Positions 35,320-44,217 are shown, numbered from the stretch's first letter. The stretch: DNA of 64,000 bases from Alphaproteobacteria bacterium (GCA_016779005.1 JADHOL010000001.1:1-64000), one strand, 5' to 3'. Translations and numbers: made by a program. Notes: generated from the sequence alone by a model not told the origin.

Positions 35320-35334
35320 CTAATGTTACATTAG
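35320..35334. promoter_or_regulatory. 15-bp perfect palindrome, candidate operator
   Basis: CTAATGT-T-ACATTAG is a perfect inverted repeat with one central base, in the divergent gap between the decarboxylase-like gene (minus) and the glutathione transferase (plus). Its half-site matches the outer arms of the repeat at 29263-29297. The core TGT-n-ACA would suit a dimeric HTH regulator. Confidence 0.6.
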
Positions 35335-35554
35335 ACGATAGGATTTTATTTACTTTTTATTTACTAGATCGGTGTATATCAGACTTATGTTATTCGAGCA
35401 TGAAATATTTTTCGTGTCGATGTTGATTAATACCTCATTTTTTACAAGATACAAGCCAAGAATGCCCAAAATTACTGTTAACTATTGCAAATTTCTAAAA
35501 AGAGTATCTTTGTTTTTAATTATCAAATAAGGCTGAAAAGGATTTTTGACCAAG

Positions 35555-36322
35555 ATGAGTGACATCGATTTTACCTTATATAACGCGCCTCAATCCACCT
35601 GTAGTCAGCGCGTGCGATTTGCGATGCATATAAAAGAATTGCCGTTTACAGAAATATTACTTGATTTGTTTAGCGGTGACCAATTGAAACCAGAATATCT
35701 AAGCATTAATCCAAATGGTGTAGTACCAGCACTAGTTCATAACACAAAAACCATTCTAGATAGTGCTGTGATTTTGGAATATTTGGAGGATATCTGTCCC
35801 AAAATAAATCCTATGCGCTCTGCTGACCCTGTTATTGCAGCTGAAATGCGCACAATGATGCGTTTTATTGATGAAGTGCCTACACCCGCAATTCGAATCC
35901 CGTCTTATAATCTTGCGTTTTTGCCGCATTTTCAATCTATGAGCAAAGAAGAATTTGAAGCATTAGCTGACTCAAAACCGCTAAGACGCGAATTTTTATT
36001 AAAAATGGGTCAAACAGGTTTTTCAGAGGCAGATATGAATGAAGCATTATCACGATTACAGCGTGCAGTGCTTAGAATGGACGAATGGATTGAGCAGCAT
36101 GGCGACTCTTGGTTACAGGGAAATCACATTAGTTACGCAGATATTGCTGTAATGCCAGTAATCGTTAGAATGCAGGATATTAATCTGTCTTATTATTGGG
36201 ATAATTTGCCCAAAGTTGCAAAATGGCTTGAGAAGATTCAAGAACATGCCGCTTTTAGTAAGACATTTTATCATGGCTCTCTTTTAACAGAAAAATACCC
36301 ACATCTATCCAAAAATAAATAA
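35555..36322 (+). CDS. Glutathione S-transferase-family protein
   Basis: 255 residues: N-terminal thioredoxin-like domain (FTLYNAPQSTCSQRVRF, with a Ser/Cys-containing active-site region; INPNGVVPALV with the cis-Pro; ILEYLEDICP) and all-helical C-terminal domain (GNHISYADIAVMPV). The zeta/omega-like N terminus suits isomerases such as maleylpyruvate isomerase or LigF-type beta-etherases. The fumarylpyruvate-hydrolase-like gene directly follows. The ATG was preferred over a TTG three codons earlier, which is only two bases from the GGAT element. Confidence 0.82.
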   Translation: MSDIDFTLYNAPQSTCSQRVRFAMHIKELPFTEILLDLFSGDQLKPEYLSINPNGVVPALVHNTKTILDSAVILEYLEDICPKINPMRSADPVIAAEMRTMMRFIDEVPTPAIRIPSYNLAFLPHFQSMSKEEFEALADSKPLRREFLLKMGQTGFSEADMNEALSRLQRAVLRMDEWIEQHGDSWLQGNHISYADIAVMPVIVRMQDINLSYYWDNLPKVAKWLEKIQEHAAFSKTFYHGSLLTEKYPHLSKNK

Positions 36323-36474
36323 CAAATAAGTTTACCAGAGGGCAAAAAATGCCAGAAAATTATTCCAGCTTGAACGTTAATCCCACTTATATATTGCCAA
36401 CTAATACATCAGTAAGGCTTGGCATATAAACCATAAACGAAATCAACATTCAAAATAACAAAGAAGAGTAAAAT

Positions 36475-37161
36475 ATGAATGATTATGTAATTGCAGAACC
36501 AACACGGCCGACACTTCCAGTAAAAGGAAGTAAATCTGTGTTTCCGGTAAGACGGGTTTATTGTATTGGCAGAAATTATGCTGAACACGCACGTGAAATG
36601 GGACATGATCCAGATAGAGATCCGCCATTCTTTTTTCAAAAAAATGCAGATAACATTATTACCAACGGACGTTTTAAATATCCTGTGATGACAGAGGATG
36701 TTCATCATGAAGTGGAAATGATTGTAGGGTTGAAATCAGGGGGTAAATTTATATCAGTTGCTGACGCGAATAATCATGTGTTTGGTTATGGAATTGGCTT
36801 TGATATGACGCGCCGTGATTTACAACAGCAAGCAAAAAACATGGGAAGGCCGTGGGAAGTTGGAAAAGCATTTGAACAATCTGCGCCGTGTGGTGAATTA
36901 ATACCCATTGAGAAAACAGGTGTAATTGATAAAGGCTCAATTAAATTATCTGTAAATGGGGACATTAGGCAGGATTCAGATTTAGCTGCTATGATTTGGT
37001 CGGTTCCAGAAATGATATCAATATTATCCGAGTATTTTGAACTTGCTGCAGGTGATTTGATTATGTCAGGCACACCTGCAGGCGTGAATTCAGTAATGCC
37101 TGGAGATAAAATGACTGGTTTTATCGAGGGCCTTGGAGAGTTAACTATTTTTGTCGATTAG
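36475..37161 (+). CDS. Fumarylacetoacetate-hydrolase-family protein, fumarylpyruvate hydrolase-like
   Basis: 228 residues, FAH fold. The N-terminal VRRVYCIGRNYAEHAREMGH and PPFFFQKNADN strongly resemble NagK-type fumarylpyruvate hydrolases of the gentisate pathway. Metal ligands Glu79 and Glu81 (HHEVEM) and Asp110 (GFDMTRRD), and Lys56 (QKNAD), are present. It would hydrolyse a C-C bond of an acylpyruvate to pyruvate and an acid. Together with the preceding GST this recalls maleylpyruvate isomerase plus fumarylpyruvate hydrolase, but no gentisate dioxygenase is in the window. Confidence 0.85.
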   Translation: MNDYVIAEPTRPTLPVKGSKSVFPVRRVYCIGRNYAEHAREMGHDPDRDPPFFFQKNADNIITNGRFKYPVMTEDVHHEVEMIVGLKSGGKFISVADANNHVFGYGIGFDMTRRDLQQQAKNMGRPWEVGKAFEQSAPCGELIPIEKTGVIDKGSIKLSVNGDIRQDSDLAAMIWSVPEMISILSEYFELAAGDLIMSGTPAGVNSVMPGDKMTGFIEGLGELTIFVD

Positions 37162-37177
37162 CAAAAGTAATAGTGTT

Positions 37178-38305
37178 TCATGAAAGTTTTTCTTTTAACC
37201 ATTTAAATGAGTCTGGCGCCCAGCTTGAAAAATATTTAAATGCGCAATGTCCTGCATCAGGATAAATGCGCGCCTCTCTGCCTACAGCTGGGCCGTGTTC
37301 TAGCATATAGTAAATATTACCAATTGGGGCTAAATGGTCTTTTTTCCCGTTAATCATCAAAATAGGCATGGTAATGTTCTCAAGTACTCCTTGTTCTGGC
37401 AGTGCCCATTGTTTGTAGAGTTCATTTTCCTTCTCAACGCTCCATTCAGGGAAGGTGACAGGACCATCTTTTGGGCCAAATTTATATTGCGACCGACTTG
37501 AACGTGCATCAACGTAATTTAATAATTCTTGGTCCGTCATTTGATAGCCAAAATGGTGGCCGGCAGAAGCCACTACTGCCTTCACCATTTTTGGATAGTG
37601 ACCTGCTAACTGCATCACCGAATAGCCCCCTCGGCTGATGCCAAAAGCTCCAATACTTTTAGCATTAACAGATGGAAGCTCAGCAAGGAAATCGATAGCT
37701 GCCATCCAAGCAGAAACCGAGCTTGGCTCCCAAGGTAGTAAATTATCTCCTGTACCAGGGGCATCCATAATCAGAGCAACCATATCATTTTCTATACAGA
37801 AATCGCCTGCCCAGCCTCTATCCTCCTTAAACATATCAGCACCACACATAATAAGAACTGCTGGGTGTTTGCCAGCTGTTTTAGGCTCTCTCAGATGACA
37901 TTTTATCTGATATCCTTGATGATCTATTATTACTTCTTGCACTGGCGGGGTCAGATGGGCGCAAGATTTTGCATAAGCACGATTACAGTCTTCACTTATC
38001 GTTTTTTTAACAGCTGAAATTGCACCAGGAAAACGGCCTATGGAGTAATAAGTGCGTGCCTGAAGAAAACAACTGCGTGCGCTTTTTATATCACCTTCTA
38101 ATTCTAATCTATCTCCTTCATCTTCATAATGCTTGCCAGCTTCTCTCCATAAAGGCACCCATACTTCTTCATTTGTTCCAGCCACCCGCGAAACAAAAGA
38201 TTGCAAATAATCCATATCATCTATCATCGATAACCATCTTCGGTAAAAACCAGCATGGTCTATTCTTGTTGGGTTTTCATCTGGAATAAAAGCATGTGAC
38301 TGCAT
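37178..38305 (-). CDS. Alpha/beta hydrolase with helical N-terminal domain
   Basis: 375 residues. Helical N-terminal domain (about 1-120, with SCFLQARTYYSIGRFPGAI), then hydrolase core with Ser224 in GISRGG, Asp323 in NGKKDH and His353 in DAGHCAF. A diverged paralogue of the 355-residue hydrolase earlier in the island, of the same dihydropseudooxynicotine-hydrolase/esterase group. It is downstream of and abuts the GntR gene on the minus strand (the regulator's stop overlaps its start region), so it is probably co-transcribed with the regulator. Confidence 0.85.
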   Translation of the reverse strand: MQSHAFIPDENPTRIDHAGFYRRWLSMIDDMDYLQSFVSRVAGTNEEVWVPLWREAGKHYEDEGDRLELEGDIKSARSCFLQARTYYSIGRFPGAISAVKKTISEDCNRAYAKSCAHLTPPVQEVIIDHQGYQIKCHLREPKTAGKHPAVLIMCGADMFKEDRGWAGDFCIENDMVALIMDAPGTGDNLLPWEPSSVSAWMAAIDFLAELPSVNAKSIGAFGISRGGYSVMQLAGHYPKMVKAVVASAGHHFGYQMTDQELLNYVDARSSRSQYKFGPKDGPVTFPEWSVEKENELYKQWALPEQGVLENITMPILMINGKKDHLAPIGNIYYMLEHGPAVGREARIYPDAGHCAFKYFSSWAPDSFKWLKEKLS

Positions 38306-38997
38306 TATTGAACTCCTGTATCAAGGTTAATTAATCTTAAAATTTCATCCTGTGCGTCTTGTACTTCCAAATCTATTATGGATTGAGCGCGCACTCTATT
38401 TTTTTGCAGAATTGCATCATGTAGCATTGATAAATTTTTAAGACTTCTTTGCTGACGCTCTGGATCCCGGTTTGGATGTGTTAGTCCTAAAGCGCGCCAT
38501 CGCCATGATTGACTGGTAAGAGAGTTAATTAAGCTTGAAAGAACCTGATTTTCAGCATAGCGATAAATGATTTCGAAAAAAGCGTTCTTATGCTTCATTA
38601 TAATCACTGGGGTTTGCTTATCTAAGGATTTTTGAAATTGCTTGAAACAATTGGTTAATTTTTTACAGGCTGCATTTGAAGCATTTTGTATAAATAAACT
38701 GACAGCCAACTTCTCAAGGGTAGCCCGTATTAGGTAAATCTCATGTGCTTCAGTAGCAGACATAACCCTTACGCGAGGGCCTACTTGCGGCTCTACTGTT
38801 ATTAGTCTTTCTGTTTCTAATTGTCTTATTGCTTCCCGAATGACAGTGCGAGATACTCCTAACGCTTCTATTAGTTCACGCTCTTTTATTCTAGCGCCTG
38901 GTTTATAATCGCCGCGAATAATTTTATCGCGAATAAAAATGTGCGCTTGGCTTCTGAGAGGCGCTGCATCTCTGGAAATAGAATGAGTTTTTTTCAT
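38305..38997 (-). CDS. GntR-family transcriptional regulator, FadR/FCD subfamily
   Basis: 230 residues. Winged HTH at about 12-75 (RDKIIRGDYKPGARIKERELIEALGVSRTVIREAIRQLETERL spread over that span) and an all-helical FCD ligand-binding domain from about 85 to the end. The ATG is used; a TTG five codons earlier is possible but has no ribosome site. Divergent from the oxidoreductase-creatininase operon, with a perfect 13-bp palindrome in the 97-base gap. FCD regulators usually respond to a carboxylic acid intermediate of the adjacent pathway. Confidence 0.93.
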   Translation of the reverse strand: MKKTHSISRDAAPLRSQAHIFIRDKIIRGDYKPGARIKERELIEALGVSRTVIREAIRQLETERLITVEPQVGPRVRVMSATEAHEIYLIRATLEKLAVSLFIQNASNAACKKLTNCFKQFQKSLDKQTPVIIMKHKNAFFEIIYRYAENQVLSSLINSLTSQSWRWRALGLTHPNRDPERQQRSLKNLSMLHDAILQKNRVRAQSIIDLEVQDAQDEILRLINLDTGVQ

Positions 38998-39044
38998 ATT
39001 TTCACTTGACAAAATAGGAGTCCCAAACGAGGCTTTACCATATT

Positions 39045-39057
39045 ACGATAATATCGT
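39045..39057. promoter_or_regulatory. Palindromic candidate operator for the GntR regulator
   Basis: ACGATA-A-TATCGT is a perfect inverted repeat, flanked symmetrically by short T/A tracts, midway between the divergent GntR and Gfo/Idh genes. Position and symmetry fit autoregulation and control of the operon to its right. Confidence 0.7.
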
Positions 39058-39094
39058 TTTGATAAATTTGAAAGTTAAATTTTTGGAGTAGTAA

Positions 39095-40165
39095 ATGAAT
39101 AGTCAAGCGCCAGTAAAATTAGCAATTGTCGGTCTAGGAAGATGGGCAAAAGTACTAACAAATGCCGCTCAGAAATCAGATAAAATTGAGATTATTGCTG
39201 GACATTCTCGTTCGCAAGAAAAAAGAGATGAATTCACTCAACAATTTGGTGTTGCTACATATGCTAGTTTAGCAGAAATTCTTGATATGCCAGAGATTGA
39301 AGGCGTAATTATTACAGTTCCAAATGAGCAGCATTATACTGTTGCAAAACAAATTGCAGAAGCTGGTAAGCATATTTACACAGAAAAGCCAATTTCCAAT
39401 ATCTTAGCAGATGGTTTGCGGATGGAAGCATTGCAAAAAGAGCATAACGTTACAATGACCGTAGGTCATAGTGCAAGATTGTTGAAAGGCATTCAGATGA
39501 TGAAGAATAATCTGGATGATGGGTCTCTTGGCAAGCTTGCTTTCATTGAAGCTAATTTTTCAAATGAGAGAGCACTTGAGTTAACACCAGATACATGGCG
39601 TTGGTATCGTGACCGCGCACCAGGCGGACCTTTATCTCAATTGGCAATTCATATGTTTGATATTCTACATTATCTAGGAGGTGATGTGGATGGTGTGTCG
39701 TCTATTGCCTCAAAACTCTCTCCTGTGGGAGCTGAGGTTGATGACCAGTCAATGTCAACTGTTCGCTTCAAGAACGGTGTTCTTGGTTATGTTGGAAGCT
39801 GTTGGACATCCCCTGGTGTTTTCTCAACTCGTGTTTTTGCACAAGCTGGATTAATGCATTTTGAACTTGATTTTGCTTCTTGGGATGAGCCAGAAAACTT
39901 ACATAAAACTTCTTCATTATATATTCAGCGTGGTAAAGATGGATATGGATTACGGGAAGATTTAGAAATTTTTTCTGGTAATATGTTTCAAGATGAATTG
40001 GAGATTTTTGCAGAAGCTTGTCGCTCTGGTAAATCAAATAAACTAACGGCACATGACGGCAACATTGCTGTTGCAATGGTTTATGCTGCCCTAAAATCTA
40101 TAGATGAAAATGCGGCAATGGTCTCTGTTGATGATATCATATCCTCTGCTAAGTCTGAACTTTGA
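39095..40165 (+). CDS. Gfo/Idh/MocA-family oxidoreductase
   Basis: 356 residues: Rossmann domain (LAIVGLGRWAKVL), catalytic-Lys motif TEKPIS (Lys98), and C-terminal domain with GGPLSQLAIHMFDILHYLGG, where the usual Asp of the family's GGxxxD is Gln. First gene of a four-gene plus-strand operon behind the GntR operator. Typical substrates are inositols, sugars or sugar acids oxidised at a ring hydroxyl. GGAG lies before the ATG. Confidence 0.9.
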   Translation: MNSQAPVKLAIVGLGRWAKVLTNAAQKSDKIEIIAGHSRSQEKRDEFTQQFGVATYASLAEILDMPEIEGVIITVPNEQHYTVAKQIAEAGKHIYTEKPISNILADGLRMEALQKEHNVTMTVGHSARLLKGIQMMKNNLDDGSLGKLAFIEANFSNERALELTPDTWRWYRDRAPGGPLSQLAIHMFDILHYLGGDVDGVSSIASKLSPVGAEVDDQSMSTVRFKNGVLGYVGSCWTSPGVFSTRVFAQAGLMHFELDFASWDEPENLHKTSSLYIQRGKDGYGLREDLEIFSGNMFQDELEIFAEACRSGKSNKLTAHDGNIAVAMVYAALKSIDENAAMVSVDDIISSAKSEL

Positions 40166-40180
40166 TTAAGGGAAAACAAC

Positions 40181-40987
40181 GTGATTTTATCAAGCAGAAG
40201 ATTAGAGCTATTAACCCAACCAGAAGTAGCAGCCCAGCTTGCCAATAATCCTTTGATTATTTTGCCAGCGGGAAGCGTTGAACAACACGGTCCACATTTA
40301 CCTGCTGGAACAGATATATTCGCAGCAAATATTATCGCAGAACGTGTTGCAGAAAAAATGGATGGCTTGGTTATTCCAGGTGGTCCTTTAGGTGTAACCC
40401 CATTTCATATGCCATATGAGGCAACAATAACATTGTCTCATGAGACCTATATTAGGGTTGTATATGAAACCTGTCAGTCACTTGCACAACATGGTGCGAA
40501 GCAGTTAATGCTTATTAATTGGCATGAAGGTAATTCGTCTTCTTTAGCAATTGCTGCAGAGAGGTTGCATCGTGAATGTGGATTGAGTGTTTTAACCGTT
40601 CAGGCTTGTTATGTTGCAGCTGAATTATATGGCCCCACCTCTGGAGGTCTTACTCATGGTGGTGAGATTGAAACTCTTGCCATATTGGCAGCGTATCCAG
40701 ATTTAGTGCATTTGGATAGAATTGAGGGTTCATCGGACCATAAACATGGGTCAAAAATGGATAAATTGCGAAGAACGCGCTCTTATCAACCTGTGTTAAC
40801 AGATATTCGCACTATTGCCCCTACCGGATGGTATGGCGACCCAAGTCGTGCAACCATAGAAAAAGGGATACAAATGTTAGAGGATCTGGGAGCCGCTATT
40901 GCAACTGAGGCGATAGAGATTTTCACGCTTCTTGAGGAAGTGAATGGTGGCATTGCAACACTCGATAGAATGGCAAAAAAGGGATAA
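40181..40987 (+). CDS. Creatininase-family amidohydrolase
   Basis: 268 residues with GTG start preceded by AAGGGAAAA. The dinuclear metal site of the family is intact: Glu and His in PAGSVEQHGPHLP, Asp in GTD, His in NWHEGNS and Glu in GGEIETL. Family members include creatinine amidohydrolase, a nucleotide-precursor formamide hydrolase (ArfB), MftE, and, as I recall, 3-dehydro-scyllo-inosose hydrolase. The partner Gfo/Idh gene 15 bases upstream favours a keto-sugar or keto-cyclitol substrate over creatinine (inference). Confidence 0.88.
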   Translation: MILSSRRLELLTQPEVAAQLANNPLIILPAGSVEQHGPHLPAGTDIFAANIIAERVAEKMDGLVIPGGPLGVTPFHMPYEATITLSHETYIRVVYETCQSLAQHGAKQLMLINWHEGNSSSLAIAAERLHRECGLSVLTVQACYVAAELYGPTSGGLTHGGEIETLAILAAYPDLVHLDRIEGSSDHKHGSKMDKLRRTRSYQPVLTDIRTIAPTGWYGDPSRATIEKGIQMLEDLGAAIATEAIEIFTLLEEVNGGIATLDRMAKKG

Positions 40988-40990
40988 ACT

Positions 40991-41353
40991 ATGGCCCATA
41001 AAATAGGTTCGGGCGAATCTGTTCAACTATCGCTACCAGGGCGTATCTCGCATCAAATAGCGGGTGCAGGCGCTGGTGCCAATAATGTTTGCATTCGATT
41101 AGTTGAAATTGCTCCAGAAAATAAAGATAATGAGCCTAGAAAACCGCATTACCATCCTGATGTTGAGGAATGTATTTATGTTCTTGATGGAGAGGGATGC
41201 ACTTATGCGGATACTGGTAACTATCGTATGTTTGCAGGGGACACGCTTATCATGCCTCCTAATGAGAAACATGTGACTCGAAATACGGGTGTCGTAACAC
41301 TTAAATTATTATGTTTTTTTCCAGTTGGTAAAGTTACTATTCTTGGAGAATAG
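40991..41353 (+). CDS. Single-domain cupin protein
   Basis: 120 residues, one cupin barrel. Motif 1 is PHYHPDVEECIYVLDGEG (His-x-His-x4-Glu type with Tyr between) and motif 2 contains GDTLIMPPNEKHVTRN with the third His. It could bind a divalent metal and act as isomerase, or bind a sugar-like ligand. Three bases after the creatininase-family stop, so co-translated. Specific reaction unknown. Confidence 0.85.
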   Translation: MAHKIGSGESVQLSLPGRISHQIAGAGAGANNVCIRLVEIAPENKDNEPRKPHYHPDVEECIYVLDGEGCTYADTGNYRMFAGDTLIMPPNEKHVTRNTGVVTLKLLCFFPVGKVTILGE

Positions 41354-41391
41354 TATGTTTTTCAACTTTTGTTTTGGGGATAATTAGATAG

Positions 41392-42387
41392 ATGACTTCT
41401 GTTGAAATTAAATCAGAGCAGATCATTTGCCTAAGACCGGAAAGTGATTTTATTGAATTCAATGCGATTGCTCCATCGCGTTTTAAGGTCACTTATTTGA
41501 AGCCGGATGACCCTGATTTGCTTAGCCATGCCAAGAAAGCCCGGGCACTGATTATTCCAGCTGTGGGCCCTAAAATACCAAATGAGCTTTTTGAAAAATC
41601 ATCCATTAAAATGGTTCAAGTAACTGGTGCTGGGATTGATAGGATAGATGCTAAATTTTGTGAAAATAATCAAATATCAGTTTGTAATGTGCAAGGAGGT
41701 AGTGCTTTTGCAGTTGCAGAGTATTGTCTTGGGGCGGTAATCACTCTGTCACGACATCTACATCTTGGTAACGAGGGTGTACAACAGGGAGATTATTCTT
41801 CTGTTCGTTCTACAATGTTGAATAAAAAAATGGTTTCGTTACAAGAACAGCATGTTGGTATTATCGGATTTGGAAGTATTGGAAGAGAAACGGCAAGATT
41901 ATTTCATTTAATGGGCTGTCACATTTCTTGCTTTGATGTTTTTTCACCAAACCCAGTAGAAGCAAAAAAAATTAAGGCTAAAATTAGCGATTTAGAAAGT
42001 TTATTGGGTCAATGTGATATAATTTCTCTGCATGTGCCACTAACAGAAAAAACTAAAAATCTTTTGTCAGAAAATGAAATTAAGCTTATGAAACCAACCT
42101 CTTTATTAATCAATGCAGCTAGAGGGGGAGTTGTAAATGAACTCGCTCTCGCTAATGCGCTTGAAGAGGGGCGGGTCAGGGGCGCTGTAATAGATGTATA
42201 TAGTCAAGAGCCAGCAACTTCGAACAATCCTTTGTTAAATTTATCAAAAGGTGCTCGGGAGAGGGTTTTTTATACTCCTCATATTGCCGGAATTACAAAA
42301 CAATCATGGGCAGATTTATTTAAAAAATCTTGGGACAATCTAGAGTTATTTTTTGATGAAAGCCCATTGAATTATAAACAAATTTAG
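41392..42387 (+). CDS. D-isomer-specific 2-hydroxyacid dehydrogenase
   Basis: 331 residues. NAD-binding GIIGFGSIGRETARLF (about 157-172) and catalytic Arg in NAARGGVVNE, Glu in VIDVYSQEP and His in YTPHIAGIT. It reduces a 2-oxo acid or oxidises a D-2-hydroxy acid. Last gene of the operon (38 bases after the cupin). Nothing resembling a good ribosome site is seen, so the start could be slightly different. Substrate unknown; glyoxylate/hydroxypyruvate-like is a default guess. Confidence 0.88.
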   Translation: MTSVEIKSEQIICLRPESDFIEFNAIAPSRFKVTYLKPDDPDLLSHAKKARALIIPAVGPKIPNELFEKSSIKMVQVTGAGIDRIDAKFCENNQISVCNVQGGSAFAVAEYCLGAVITLSRHLHLGNEGVQQGDYSSVRSTMLNKKMVSLQEQHVGIIGFGSIGRETARLFHLMGCHISCFDVFSPNPVEAKKIKAKISDLESLLGQCDIISLHVPLTEKTKNLLSENEIKLMKPTSLLINAARGGVVNELALANALEEGRVRGAVIDVYSQEPATSNNPLLNLSKGARERVFYTPHIAGITKQSWADLFKKSWDNLELFFDESPLNYKQI

Positions 42388-42428
42388 TTCTTTTTAAATC
42401 TTCATGAATACTAAATAGCAAAAAAGTT

Positions 42429-43229
42429 TCATTTTTCTTGTTTCCACAATTTTTTAACCTGCTCAAACGCTGCATCCCCCTCTGTTTTGCGCTTTTCAGC
42501 TGTAATATCTCCCCATTCTATAACAGCTTTTTGATAGGCAGGACGACCCTGAATTTTGTCAAACCAATTATTTAAAGCTCTGAGATCTGACCATAATGGA
42601 GACATCTGAAAAGAACCTAATCGTGTTAAGTACACGACTAAGGAAATGTCAGCTAGAGAGTAGTTGTCACCTGCTAGCCATTTACTATTTTGAAGTTGGA
42701 TATCCATATCTGTGAACAGTTTTTTAAATGCTTTAATAGCAGGAGGGAGAAGTGGTGATTCAAGGCCCATCTCTGTATTAATTTTATCATTACTTTTTCT
42801 TACCCCGTCGCGCATTTTTGCATAATAATCAGCTAATTGTTTTTTATCTGTTTTCTGATAAAAATGGCGGTTAACAACACAAACACCAATTGTTCGGCTT
42901 GCAACATGAATACCATCTTCTATCTTACGCATCCATAAGCGCATCTGAGCCACCTCTTTGGGATTGACAGATCGAAGTTTCACGTAATTCTGATAAGCAT
43001 CCTCTAGATATTCCAGAATTATGGTAGACTCAGGGATTGCTGCATCTCCATCTTTTAAAAGTGGAATCAAACCCTTTGGATTATATTTATGAAAATCGGC
43101 TGGCCTTTGGCTTGCATCACCAAGAGCTGTATCAATGACAACACTTTTCCACTCTATATTCTTTTCTTCTAAACCTAGCCTGACCCTTTGTGCTGCAGTT
43201 GAACGATCGTAATGAAATAAGGTTATCAT
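42429..43229 (-). CDS. Glutathione S-transferase-family protein
   Basis: 266 residues: thioredoxin-like domain (LFHYDRSTAAQRVRLGLEEK; YNPKGLIPLLKDGD; PESTIILEYLEDAY) with a conserved PEST glutathione-binding motif, and helical C-terminal domain (LAGDNYSLADISLVVYL). The long helical insert and the EYLED motif recall LigF/beta-etherase and other aryl-compound GSTs. Directly downstream of the glutathionyl-hydroquinone-reductase-like gene (25 bases), so a two-gene operon. Confidence 0.85.
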   Translation of the reverse strand: MITLFHYDRSTAAQRVRLGLEEKNIEWKSVVIDTALGDASQRPADFHKYNPKGLIPLLKDGDAAIPESTIILEYLEDAYQNYVKLRSVNPKEVAQMRLWMRKIEDGIHVASRTIGVCVVNRHFYQKTDKKQLADYYAKMRDGVRKSNDKINTEMGLESPLLPPAIKAFKKLFTDMDIQLQNSKWLAGDNYSLADISLVVYLTRLGSFQMSPLWSDLRALNNWFDKIQGRPAYQKAVIEWGDITAEKRKTEGDAAFEQVKKLWKQEK

Positions 43230-43254
43230 CGAAAATTTCCGTTATACGTTTAAT

Positions 43255-44199
43255 TTATAAATCAGCTATATCATAAGAAACACCAACTGGAATAATGCTG
43301 AAGGGATTAATTTTTTGGTGTGACAAATAATAATGGTCAATAATATGGTCTAATTTTACAGTATCTCTAACTTTTGGAACATCAAGTAAGCGATGCATAT
43401 AAGCGTGAAGTTTGGGATAGTCGCGTAACTTCCTTTTGTTGCACTTAAAATGAAAATAATAAACAGGGTCGAAGCGAATTAAAGTAGGAAATAATCTCCA
43501 ATCAGCCTCACAAGGGATTTCTCCCAGTAAAAAAGGTTTATCAGTTAAAATGGTTTCTAGCTGTTCTAAAGTATCAAATAATAAATTCACAGAGGAAGTA
43601 TACGCTTCTTGAGATTTAGCAAACCCAACACGGTAAACGCCATTATTAAGTCCGCGATAAACTAGGTCATTTATTTCTTCTATTTTTCTAATATCATAAG
43701 AGGTTATCATTTTGTTTTCAGATTGGTTGGTTAATTTGCAAAATGGGCCATCTAACATTCTTATAATTTCTGAGGATTCATTATTCACAATAGTTTGATT
43801 TTTTTTATCCCAAAGAGTTGGAACTGTAACCTTACCGGTAAAATTATTATCAACATGTGTGTATAATTGATGCAAATATGTAAGTTTAATACCAGTGTTA
43901 TTGACAACTTCTCTATATTTTTTAAAATTCCAGCCAGTTGGATAACTGACCGGGTGCACAATTGAAACGCCAATTATACCTTCAAGATTGTGCAGTGCCC
44001 GATATAGTAAAGCGCGATGTGCCCAAGGGCAGGCATAAGCAACGATTAATTCATACCGACCCGCCTCGGCAGGAAATTTTCCTTCACCTGGATTAGATAT
44101 AAATTCACGGTAAGGTGATTCTGGGCGAATAAAACTTCCATCTGGAGCTTGTTTTCCTTCGGCGTCAGGCCCCCAAATGCCGTCTACAAGCATTCCCAT
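43255..44199 (-). CDS. Glutathionyl-hydroquinone reductase (Xi-class GST, YqjG/PcpF type)
   Basis: 314 residues. The Xi-class active site YACPWAHR contains the catalytic Cys57; RPESPYREFISN-like N-terminal lead, TGKVTVPTLWDKK and IVNNESSEIIRML complete the family signature. It reduces glutathionyl-(hydro)quinones to free hydroquinones, a salvage step in aromatic or chlorophenol degradation. Its start lies just after the terminator of the ABC-transporter operon. One of three GST-fold genes in this island, pointing to quinone or electrophile handling. Confidence 0.9.
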   Translation of the reverse strand: MGMLVDGIWGPDAEGKQAPDGSFIRPESPYREFISNPGEGKFPAEAGRYELIVAYACPWAHRALLYRALHNLEGIIGVSIVHPVSYPTGWNFKKYREVVNNTGIKLTYLHQLYTHVDNNFTGKVTVPTLWDKKNQTIVNNESSEIIRMLDGPFCKLTNQSENKMITSYDIRKIEEINDLVYRGLNNGVYRVGFAKSQEAYTSSVNLLFDTLEQLETILTDKPFLLGEIPCEADWRLFPTLIRFDPVYYFHFKCNKRKLRDYPKLHAYMHRLLDVPKVRDTVKLDHIIDHYYLSHQKINPFSIIPVGVSYDIADL

Positions 44200-44217
44200 A
44201 TATAAATTCCTTGCTTA

